From Chrysopilus asiliformis (lineage: Eukaryota; Arthropoda; Insecta; Diptera; Rhagionidae), in the NCBI GenBank assembly GCA_964034945.1, contig OZ035962.1, positions 73,795,597-73,859,596 of the forward strand: a stretch of 64,000 nt of DNA, read 5' to 3'. Shown here in pieces: positions 33,121 through 44,100 of the stretch; the first letter of the stretch is position 1, and each line of letters starts with the position of its first letter. Under the pieces are notes generated by a model. The model was not told the DNA's origin and ran no database searches. It saw nothing but the letters and a program-made list of their open reading frames with translations. Made by a program: the position numbers and the translations under genes.

Positions 33121-33400
33121 GGTGGGCCAGAATAGACGCAGGGGTTTGAAGTCTTTATAACTTTTTTTTTATTTTTATTTTTTTAATTTTGTTTCAGCAT
33201 TTTGTTAAGAAGACTTGGGCAATTTAAAATGGACCTGTACACAATAGAACAACGAACCGGTGGGCGGTGGGCTCAATAGCTCATGCAACTCAAACCAGAT
33301 CAAACTCCATTAAAACTAAAAAATGATGTAATCAAAAGGTGGAACTGTAGACGAAAATCAATCGCCAAGTACATCTACCCCAACTGATCAGGAATTTGGG
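33118..33400 (+). mobile_element. Mariner/Tc1-type 5' end with degenerate transposase start
   Basis: CAGGGTGGGCCAGAATAGAC starts right after a TA and looks like a terminal inverted repeat. An ATG at 33229 opens MDLYTIEQRTGG, a common N-terminus of this transposase group, and soon meets a stop. No 3' end was found. Confidence 0.55.
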
Positions 33401-33499
33401 ATATGGGACTCATTTAATAAAAGAGTTAGAGTTGTTAAGTCAACACCAACATCCGAGGTTATCATTTAATTACGGCAATTCGGTGAAGAACACGCCATT

Positions 33500-33765
33500 G
33501 CAAAGAACTAAAATCCTCTTGAGTGGTGGAAAACTCGGGCGCAAGTTTACCCTAGATTGGGAAAATTGGGAAAAAAAATACTTAGGAGTACCTGCAACTT
33601 CTGTCCGAAGCGAGAGTATTTTCCAAAACGGGTCAGATACTTTCGGACAAACGCAACAGAACGGAAGTTTATTATCACCAATTTTTATGGTTTAATGTAC
33701 ATAAATGTAGCTATTTTTGCAGAGAAACTGGTTGTCAACTTCGCGACTAAAAAATCTCAATGACT
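33500..33765 (+). pseudogene. hAT transposase C-terminal fragment
   Basis: The frame around 33560-33690 reads WEKKYLGVPATSVRSESIFQ followed by NGSDTFGQTQ, the hAT dimerisation region (YLxVPATSxxSERxFS). A neighbouring frame gives SGGK for the WWK motif, so the piece is frameshifted. Confidence 0.7.
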
Positions 33766-34483
33766 TTGCCGCATTGTGCCGCTTGAAATACTAACACTAG
33801 CGTCGGCAGATGGGTCAGTTTGTATCCACACCGAGAGCGAGAAATGAGGCACATGTCATTCGAGGCTCAAATAATAATTAAATAGCAAGGGGAATGTCTA
33901 CAGTATTGCCGCAGGGAGACGCCAATTGTACTCAGGTACTACGGAAATGGAGGCCATTTTGTTGTCATTGAGGAACGAAATGAGACAGTTGAATAGGAGG
34001 GTGCAGCGGGCAGAGTTGGGAATAACGCAGCTGAATGCTGGCCACGTGAGTTCGGCTCGGGATCAGCCAACAGTGCTTTGCAACGGGATCCCATTTGCCA
34101 GATACAGACGTCAGCAGCACAATTGGCCTCACAATACGCATTATCAACAACCGTCAAGAGACCGGAGCCTCAGCCGCAGGCACAGACCGCTTATCAGACG
34201 TGGAGAATGCCAGTAAGTATAAGCCACCCAGGGTTGCGATTTCCGGCCGGCACGGTCTATTCGCTTAATGTAAATGCTGCGCGTGGCGGGTGATCAACAA
34301 CGAGCGTATATGTCCCGTGAGTAGGTGTTTGGTTGCACAAGTGAAGGTCAACAGCCCACATATTCCATGCCGAATATGCAATGGCAAAGTCACTCAGTGC
34401 CCGGTGTTCCCCCCATTCGGAACCTGTTGGACTTGCCTGAGTTCACGGGCTTGCCGGAACAGTGGCTGAGGTTTAGTTCCTCC

Positions 34484-35177
34484 TGTGACGGCCCTGACCG
34501 TCACCCCTTATAATCACACATAATCACACTGCCGGCCCTGGCGGGCGGGAATGCAATATGATTATTAAGCAGAAGCATTTCCGTCGGCCAGAGGCGAAAC
34601 CCGATGCCGCTAGCATCGTAAACAACAAAATGCTTACGATACAAACAAGTGGCTGTGCATGGTTTTGGCGGATGATAGGAAAATGCGCTTACACTGCGAA
34701 TTCCCTCGATCGACGCCAACAGCTCAAGCGCTGTTAACCATAGAATGAAATTCATTCTTGTTTGTGATTTCATAGTGAGCAGTCGAATATTCCAGTTCAA
34801 TAGTTATTTTCAATTAAAGTAAAGTAACATTAATTAGTTGTTATAATAATTAAGCTTGTTAAGTTCGATAGTTATTTCAATTAAAGTAAAGTAACATTAG
34901 TTAGGCCCGTTTGCTGAAACAAGTCATAGCGTCTTATGTTCAACTTAAATTATTTAAGACCCAGAATTTCTATGGTTTAAGTAGGCTAAGCACAACTTCA
35001 ATTGTTATGACTTGTTTCAGCAAACGGGCCTTAGTTGTTTGTAATAATTAAGCTTGTTAAGTTCAATAGTTATTATCTTGTTATTGTGAAGCAAGTTAAA
35101 CTAATAGTGAATAAAAACAATTGTGAATTATATTGTGTTGGTTTCTCACCTCATCCATCCCCTAACGGACCACGACA
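34484..35177. mobile_element. Solo LTR, 694 bp, 4-bp target duplication CTCC
   Basis: It begins TGTGACGG (part of the palindromic TGACGG...CCGTCA) and ends CACGACA, flanked by CTCC at 34480-34483 and 35178-35181. It lies inside the BEL gag frame. Its interior contains a duplicated AATTAAGCTTGTTAAGTTC block and a nested MITE. The ends match those of the solo LTR at 36238. A 4-bp duplication fits Gypsy-type integrases. Confidence 0.85.
34904..35030. mobile_element. Harbinger-type MITE, 127 bp, TTA target duplication
   Basis: A perfect 25-bp terminal inverted repeat (starting GGCCCGTTTGCTGAAACAAG) is flanked by TTA at 34901-34903 and 35031-35033. Nested in the solo LTR, which is itself nested in a BEL gag. 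Confidence 0.9.
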
Positions 35178-36061
35178 CTCCTTTTATGAAACAAGCACCG
35201 TATACGGATATTGCTATTTAGAGAATATTTTACGACTGCAGAAAAGTCTATCTGGCGATGCCATATGGTTGATTCACCATCAGAATGTGGGGGAGATTTT
35301 GAGGGTGCTGCGCGCACGGTTCGGACTGCCGGAGCTTCGGATGCGCAGCCAGGTGGCGAGGATAAGACAATTAAAACCGGTTGTGGAAGATGACTTAAAG
35401 GGATTTGTAACCCTGGCAACGCGAGTAAAAAATATGACGGCCTTATTTACGGTGTTCGGAGTGGAGCTGCATAGTGCCAACCCAACTCTGCTTGAAGGTG
35501 GGAAAATTGCCGAATGCGCGAAGATTGGAGTGGGCGCGATTTATTGGCGGGTTCAATAGTTTCCCGACGCTACGGGACTTTGACAAGTGGATGGACGAGA
35601 CGTCTACTTTAATTAGCATGATTGAAACCAGCTCGTATGGGGTTATGCCGGGCGTAAGAAAAAACCAGATAAAGGGGGTCCTCATGATATCGTCTCAGGA
35701 GGCCGACGAAGGGAATAGTTCAATGGAGTCAATAAAATGGTAACGATTGCGATTGACAAGAGTCAGTATTGGTCAGGAGGGAGTATTGGCTAAGTTTCGC
35801 TATGTCACTATGTCAGTGATTACAGTTCAATGATTACAGTCAGTCAGTCAGTATTAAAGTCAGTAGTTCAGAGCTCAATAAAGGACTTAGTATTGGGCTG
35901 TATAGTCTAAAATGTCAGATAGTTAATACAGTTTAATAGATTCCATATGTCAGTCAGACATTAAATCAGATTAATATTTAAGCAGTTAAAGTATTCGGTT
36001 AAAACTCGGTGCTAACAATGTAAAATATGAAATTCAGTTTTGAGTATACAATAATAACATA

Positions 36062-36195
36062 CGAGGTTTGTTCAAAAAAAAAGGTGATTGCAAATTTCGC
36101 GGATTACGTGATTACTTTGAAGGGGACAAAATAGGTTGAATAATTAAATATTTTTCGAGAAAAATAAAAAGTCACCTTTTTTTTAACAAACCTCG
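36062..36195. mobile_element. Mariner-type MITE, 134 bp
   Basis: Ends CGAGGTTTGTT and AACAAACCTCG with TA on both sides (36060-36061, 36196-36197). The inverted repeat runs on through the A/T tract and GGTGA/TCACC. No coding sequence. Confidence 0.85.
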
Positions 36196-36237
36196 TATAT
36201 CAAACCCTCGAAAGGTAGTGTTCTGAATTAATAATAG

Positions 36238-36513
36238 TGTGACGGCTCTGACCGTCACCCCCTAATTATCATCTTGCCTGCCCTGGAAAGGGGGAACACA
36301 TCACAACAGAAGTGAATTGTGAGTCGAAGTGATCAATAAACTTTTATCTTGTGAATTAAGTAAAGGAAATTCTAACTTTTATCTTGTGAATTAAGTAAAG
36401 TAAATTCTAACTTTTATCTTGTGAATTAAATTAACGAAATTCTAATAAAACGTTTAAGTAATCTTGCGAGGTAAATCGGTGAAGTTTTATTTTAATATCA
36501 AGGGAGCACGACA
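36238..36513. mobile_element. Solo LTR, 276 bp, 4-bp target duplication ATAG
   Basis: It starts TGTGACGG...CCGTCACCCC and ends CACGACA, flanked by ATAG at 36234-36237 and 36514-36517. Same ends and same duplication length as the solo LTR at 34484-35177, so a related family. It contains a 35-bp tandem repeat. Confidence 0.82.
36337..36445 (+). repeat. 35-bp tandem repeat, three copies
   Basis: CTTTTATCTTGTGAATTAA recurs at 36341, 36376 and 36411 with slightly different tails, inside the solo LTR. Confidence 0.85.
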
Positions 36514-36517
36514 ATAG

Positions 36518-38164
36518 CTAAAGATAAGTAAAGAAACAAATAAATAAATACATTAAATAAAAACCATCTAACTAAAACAAGAATCAAATATTTTAATTAA
36601 TCAGCTAAGGAAAATCCTTTTAACAAATAACAATAACAGGACCTGAAGCAACATGTAAGTAAGTACCCCCTGAGCTCATAGCTCATATGGGGCAAAGTTG
36701 ATATTTTGTTCACCGCAGAAGAAGTGTAAAAATTATTAAGTAAAGTCAACTTTTGTACAAGTTGCAGCGAGATTGTCAGGTGGCTATCCTGGCCACTGAA
36801 AGGGACAATGATCGTGTTTATCTAGAAGTACCAACTCGATGAAATCACAAAATTGGTCTCGACCAATATACCAAGTACATCACTAGGTTAAAATCTCCCA
36901 TTTAGTGAATACCAGCTGGGTTGGTGCAACCAGTTGTATGAAATCTAATCTAAACTTTTGTGACTTTGTAACTTCGTGGAGAATTTCTCCCTTTTGTCAA
37001 TAACAAATAACTCGCGATGGCTAAAGAACGTTGGTTATAAGCAGAGATAAATATTTTCATTTTTATTTGACAGATAATGACAGATAAACAGCTTTTGAAT
37101 GCTCTCCGCTATATACCGTAATTTATCTGGCCAGTTGACTAATTGAGTGTTACCAAACTGAAATGAGCATGTGAGATAAGCTCGCTCAATGTATAGAAGA
37201 CAACAATCGACTTCGCGAAACCGCCGAGAAAAGTGTAAACACTCTGATCGTTACCATTACAGTACTAAAATCGAATCCGACATAGTTTATTGTAGTCAGT
37301 AATTGAAATTCTGTCCGTAAGTAAATTGTCACCGTCCGTTTTTCATTAGATATTATAAGAGTTAAGTGTGAAGTTCTAAGTAAAAATTATCTAGAAAGTC
37401 AAGACGCTTTAACACAGATGATAATATAAATAATATGCTAGAGTTCTCTAAATAACACACTTGGTTTCATAAGAAAATCCAAGTTATGTAACCAAAAGGA
37501 TAATACTCAATTGGTCAGATAACATAAAGGCTTCGATAAAAAAAAATATCAAGGAGCTTATAAGACCATGCTCAAAGTACAATTGAATCCTGAGGAATCT
37601 TATAAATGTTCTTATTAGAACATTTTTCTTAAACAAATAAGTGTAATAATAAAAAAATAAAAATAACAAATTTACTTAAAATATTTTTCTGATTTTTTTT
37701 GCGTTTTTGCTGTGTTATCCTGGTGGTTTATAAAAAAAACACGATGAACCATGACATAAAGAATGGGAAGACACTATAAAGCAACGTTATTAGAAAACTA
37801 TTTTTCGAGGCGCTAGTGTTTTGATCCCAACTCCTCTTGGCGGAAGGGGATCTGTACACCTTTTTCCTAATTAAAAAAGGATGCAATAATATTATAATTT
37901 GGAAAAGTCCTCGAAGTTTTTTTTAACATTGACCATTTTTCTCTTGTTAGCCACAAAATTAAGTAAATAGAATTTTAATTAATCAGTAAAAATTCCCGAT
38001 TTAGCAAATCTTATCTTCAATTATAAAAATGCCTGACATCGTTAAGAGTATCTGATACAAATACATTTTACGAAGACTTAAATGAAAATAAAATCTCATT
38101 TGAGATCACGATCTGTTTAGTCATGTATACAAATATCCTCGGCTATAAACTAAATACTAATTAC
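36518..38164. other. Non-coding DNA downstream of the last visible Gcn5 exon
   Basis: AT-rich, no gene seen. The next Gcn5 exon (expected to start with a residue completing Arg, then Trp-Leu-Cys) was looked for here on the minus strand and not found. Confidence 0.4.
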
Positions 38165-41100
38165 CGTGTGTAGTTGATTTTATATGTCGATGCATCTTCA
38201 TGAGTAACGTCTGCTGGTCGAACACTTGGTGTCTCGAAACTCCAATGGTTAAGAAAATGAAGAAATGTTTTTGCAACTTCAGTCATTGTTTGTAATTCAG
38301 ATTGACTCAAGTGATTATACCTGAAAACAAAATAAAATTAAAAGAAATTGAAATATACGAGTAAAAAAACTTCTTATTTTTAAGATGCAAACAACCCCCG
38401 TAAAACACTTTATGATATCAAGTAAATGGTAAATTAATTTTTGTTCCACTAAGTTTTCCTTATGAAAAAATTGTCGAAATCGATTGAAATGAGAACGACT
38501 GATACGATTTTTATAATCCATATTACATTGGATAGGTATGAGTTTTGCATATAATCCAAGATATGAGAAATTCTGAAAAAAAGGAATGGGGCGGCTGATA
38601 GACCATTTCTTCCAAATCACTCCAATAAAGACCCATCTAGATGGATATGAAATGAAAAAGCTCTGGAAGAAACCTATAAGTTATCAAAAACCAAGAAAAA
38701 GTGAATTTAGCAAAATTTAAAGGATATAAATTTTTCTACATTTTCTGCTTTATTGAGTTTTTGTATCTCTAACGGTTCTCAAGATATTTGGAAATAAATT
38801 CAGTTTTTTTTCAAAAACCTCTCGAAAACTACGCACTTTTGTGAAGAAATGCTTATAACTAAAATTCAAAGAAAATAATATTTCATGAACTTTTTCCTTT
38901 AACGGTTTTTACGTATCTTTAACAATTCTCAAGATATTTGAAAAAATATTGTTTTTTTACATATCTTTTCCGAAACTAATTATTGCAGAGGAAAGTTTTG
39001 TGTTGATCACAACTGATATTTTTATCCAGATTTACACAGTTATAACAAATATCTTTCGTTTGAGTGACAGAACTGGACAATTGTTGCATTATACTGGGAC
39101 AATACAAAAATATTCAATTTATAACTTACTTGTAAAACACAAAGTTTGACACGGCTTTGGCAATGCATGGAGCTTCAAACGGTGGGTCGCCCACAGGACC
39201 GCGAATAACAGCTTGTTGGCGTGTAATGATACACTCACGAAGCAACTAAAATAGAAATTTCGAAAATAAAAATTTAAAAAAAATAGTTCACAGTAGTCAA
39301 GGAGACATGATATCAAAATTGTTGGTGTTTTTCCAGAGCTTCGAACTATGGCTTGTAAACCGATGAAAACCGAAACTGGTTTTTTGTTCCAATTTACCAA
39401 AACCGAAGAACCGGGTCTTCTTCGAAAAACCGAAAATCAGAACCGAAAATCAAAACCGAAAGTTTTTCTGTTTCTTCAAGTGATAAATAATTTTATTTAT
39501 CTACTGTTAGTTATAAAGTATAAGCGTTTCTAATTTTTCCTTTAAAAAAATTCACTGAAGTATTAAAATAGAATTTTATGGATTTGTTTTAGCATCAGAT
39601 AGTTAACGGTTATCACGAATTTATTTTTGAAAGTTAGTGGTGTCCAGGGTGAAAAAATCTTGTTTCTTCTCAATCTCAATTCTCAAATTTCAAAAAATAA
39701 GATCAGTCGAGTGACATGGAGTGCTGCTTTCAGTAGGATGTTCAATATTGAATTGCTGTTAAATAATAGACGTATGTTGTTAGATTACGGCCATGATCAC
39801 GACGTGGACGTATTTCGATTGCGCATCTACAGAAATCAAGAGTATGGAAATTATTCCAAAAAGAAACGGAAAATACACTACAAAATACACTATGTCCAAT
39901 GCAGTTTTAAACATAACAAAAGCTATAATTGCCAATCTGGCAATCATTGGAGACCCGTATGGTGATATTCGTATCAAAATTCGAACAGTTGTACCAAAAT
40001 TCCACTTTGAAGTCAAACTTTCCAACAAGATTTTTTAAAATTTATTCCAATCGGATTTTGATGTATGGGAGTTTTATGTAGAATCATATCCTAAATAACT
40101 TTTGTTCTTGCACTTTTTTGATAAGATGCACCGTTTTTGAGATATTCACAAAAACCGTTTTCGTTCGTATGGGGGGTACCCCCCCTAATGGTCCATTTTT
40201 GCCCATTAACGAACTTAGCCTCTCATTTTACGAAAAACGAATCTGCGCAAAATTTCAAGTCTCTAGCTCAATCCGTGCGCCCGCAATCCGCGCCACAGAC
40301 AGACGGACAGACGGACAGACGGACAGACAGACGGACAGACGGACAGACGGACAGACGGACAGACGGACAGACGGACAGACGGACGGACATGCTAAATTCA
40401 ACTTTTTTCATCATTCTAAACACACTGGTGTAATTCATTTTTGTGTGCGATGACGAGATCTTGGCGTTACAAACGGTAAGGCAAAGTTAATATACCCTTT
40501 GGTTTTACCATACGGGTATAAAAACTGCTTCCGAACCCGTAACCGGAACGATTTTTTTTTTTTTCAATCCTGAGTGTAACCCGAATCGAAAAACATAACA
40601 AAAGCTATAATTGCCAATTTGGCAATTATTGAAAACCCGTATGGTGATATTCGTATCAAAATTCGAACAGTTGTACCAAAACTCCACTTTGAAGTCAAAC
40701 TTTCCAAGATTTTTTTCAATTTATTCCAATCGAATTTTGATGTATGGAAGTTTTATGTAGAATCATATCCTAAATAACTTTTGTTCTTGCACTTTTTTGA
40801 TAAGATGCACCGTTTTTGAGATATTCGCAAAAAACGTTTTCGTTCGTATGGGGGGTACCTAATGGTCCATTTTTGCCCATGAACGAACTTAGCCTCGCAT
40901 TTTACGAAAAACGGATCTGCGAAAAATTTCAAGTCTGTAACTCAATCCGTGCGCCCGCAATCCGCGCCACAGACAGACGGACAGACGGACAGACATGCTA
41001 AATTCAACTTTTTTTATCATTCTAAACACACTGGTGTAATTCATTTTTGTGTGTGATGACGGGATCTTGGCGTTACAAACGGTAAGGCAAATCTAATATA

Positions 41101-44100
41101 CCCTTTGGTTTCACCATACGGGTATAAAAAGCTAAAGAGCAAAGTCGAAAATTCGAAAATTTGAACGAAAAAATATACGATTTTCCTTATCTTCTTATAC
41201 TGTTCACCTAATCATAGCTAATTAAACAAACTTACAATTTCAAAAAAAAATTTAAATGTTATTTTAAATTAACATTACAAAAACAAAAATACATATTAAT
41301 TCAAAGAACTTTTTCGGAATGGCAAATAACATGTTATTAAACAATTTATATAAAAAAAAACTTACTCGAAATAAGTACATGTACACTTTTCTAGTATCTT
41401 CATCCTCTTCCTTTTGCAGACTCATAAAAAGATTTTCTACGTCAACAATGGCTCCAAGCAATTCATTCAATTGATCATTCGATATATCGCTCAAATGTGA
41501 GATATGTGATTCTAAATATAAATATATATAATTTCATATCAACATTATTGACATTTTTTTCATTATAAATAAAAGATTTCCATACCTAATGAGTGCTTAC
41601 ACTGAGGATTGCGACATTCCTCGGAAAAATCCGGACAATAAGAATTTTCAACATCCTTATGTCTATGTTCTTGCGGAGTTTTCCAGCCGCCACAACGACA
41701 CCCTTCAGCTTGGCACGCGGAATACATTGACAGTTTTGCAATTTTTTGTAGCTTCGGTAGTTGAATAACCTGCAACAATTACAATAATATATTTTAATTA
41801 AAAGGAGAATTTTTTATGGAAAAACTGCAAGAAGTTTGCATCACCTAAACTAATGAATATTATACAATTTTAAACTAGAAATTATTGCTGTTTTTTGTTA
41901 CCACTGTACGATACGTATCTTCATAAATGACCGAAACTTTTTTTTACAGGAGACAAACGATTAGTACTGTTGGAGTTTCTAGATCTGAGACTTCTGAGGG
42001 CTGCTCATAAGCCGAAACAACATTCAGCTAAAGTTTAGTTAAGCCCAATGACACTACATATTTCAAGTGTATAGAGGGGGAGGAGAAGGGTCCCCTATCC
42101 ACCGAAATGGGCATTCATATCCGTCGCTCCCCTCCCTATCGTGGTTCCCTAAAAGTTGGTATGAAACTTTTTTTGGAATGTGGTAGGAAGGCATGTAGTA
42201 CAGCGGGCTTCGGCCATGTGCACCAAGGGCATTTTCGCAGCTCAAAGTGCCCTGTTATACATCGATTCTTCATGCTACCCGTTTCATTCTGGCTTGTACG
42301 AAAACTGCATACATACGCATATGAAAGAAATAATCTGTTTCACTTTGCATATAACCCGTCCTGCTTCTACTTGTGCATTTTGCATATCATGGAGCTTTGC
42401 TGAGTTCTAAGTAAGGCCATTTATGCGAGAGATTTTTATTAGCTCAGTTGTCATTAGGACATTGACTGAAGCAGTGGTGTATTTCATGCTGCTGAAAATC
42501 ATGAAAAATTTAACACTGCTGAAAATCATGAAGCGTTCTGTCTCAAAAGACGACACGAATTTTGAACATGATTGTTTTCTTATTCGGTGTGATAACACAA
42601 TGCAATGTTTACTATGATTTCAGGAAATTAAAACAATAAAAAAATACAATTTATATAGGCATTTTCAGTCGTTTCATAAAATATCAATTGATCAAATTAA
42701 TGTTTCTGGTTTTATGAAATTATTTTTATTTTCCGATTGTAATTCGGAAATTTCATATAAAAGTTTTTCATTGTCAAACCTATTTTTAACGTAAAGTAAA
42801 ACAATTAACAGTGTGTCAAAACCAAAAATAATGAAAAAGAGCTTTCAACAAAGTTTGAACTAGGCTCGGAGAGCAAGCCATATAAACAAGTAAATCGCTT
42901 GTCAGTGGTAGTGGATGCCCGAGAACTTTGAAAGCTTTCCTGGCCCTGATGTAGTATCTTAAATGAAAGCTCTCGAAGAATAGATTATAAAGCATGACAG
43001 GTAACCAATCTTGATTCACATCACCCAATATATTGATTTTTAAACTGAACAGAAACGGATTTTGTAACTCCTTCCTAAATTGGATTTCTTCATATCTACA
43101 TGGCCGCTTTTTCGAAGTTAAATTTTTAACTGTTTTATCTAATAAATTTAACGTAACTTCCGGTGTACCTCAAGGTAGTCATTTGGGTCCTCACCTTTTT
43201 AATTTATTAATAAATGACATCTTCTGAATTTTAAAAGATACTCAAATTCTAAGATTTGCGGTCGACTTAAAAATATTTAAAATAATTAGCAACGATCATG
43301 ATTCATCGCTGCTCAAATCAGATTTGAATATCTTCGCAGAGTGGAGCACAAAAAATTGTCTAACCCTTAATATGTCGAAATGTTCCGTAAAAACTTTTTC
43401 TCACGCTTTAAAACCAAAACTTTTTACTGGAATTTCTTGGCTTATAGGTCCTAAAAAAAAAATATGACAAATGTTATACAGTACAGATTCGGTAATTCGA
43501 ATCAATAGAAACCGGAACTAATTCGAACTGCGGAAATTTTCGAATTACTGGATTCTTTTTTATGGTGCATGTTTTGTTTAATAAAACAGTGTTAGTGGCA
43601 AAAAAAAATATTTTCAAGTTAAAATTATGTAACAATGTTCCTATGTGACAACATTCAATTCTTTTTAAAGAAACTTGAAATTTTGGATTCAAAATTAATA
43701 TCTGTACAGTTACGACAGTACATACAACTACGCAAATTTTGCCTTAGCTATTGTATTCAAACCATTTCGATCCTGTACCAGAAAAGTTCGAATTACAGAG
43801 ACCAATATATGGACCACAATTCGAATTACAAGTTATCCAATATATAGAAATGGGTATTCGAATTACCGACTGTTCGAATTACCGAGTCTCTACTGTAGTA
43901 TTTTTGTGGATGTTTTCACACCCAAATTCCCCCCAAAAAATCAGGCATGTTTGCCCTGAAAACCCATCAGGAGCCTGTTTCTGGCACTGTTTCGGCTCAC
44001 CGTCATCAGAGCCCTCTTTACCAGCTTCCATGCAGGCTTACAGAATTTGGTGGGGTAAGACTCGATTTGACTACTTATAATCCGACGCCAAAGACCTTAT

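Larger units (their letters stand above)
33926..35743 (+). pseudogene. BEL/Pao gag (DUF1759) split by a solo LTR
   Basis: Before the insertion the frame reads NLLDLPEFTGLPEQWLRFSS; after it, YLENILRLQKSLSGDAIWLI, VGEILRVLRARFGLPELRMR and SQVARIRQLKPVVEDDLKGF. A further frameshift near 35490 moves it into KLPNARRLEWARFIG. These are the conserved blocks of the DUF1759 gag of BEL/Pao elements. Removing the solo LTR (34484-35177) and one CTCC copy restores the gag frame across the insertion point. No protease, RT or paired LTR of this element was found. Confidence 0.82.

Noticed and set aside
40118..40453. [18 protein letters not shown] reading frames
   Set aside because: Product of the ACAGACGG minisatellite in different frames.
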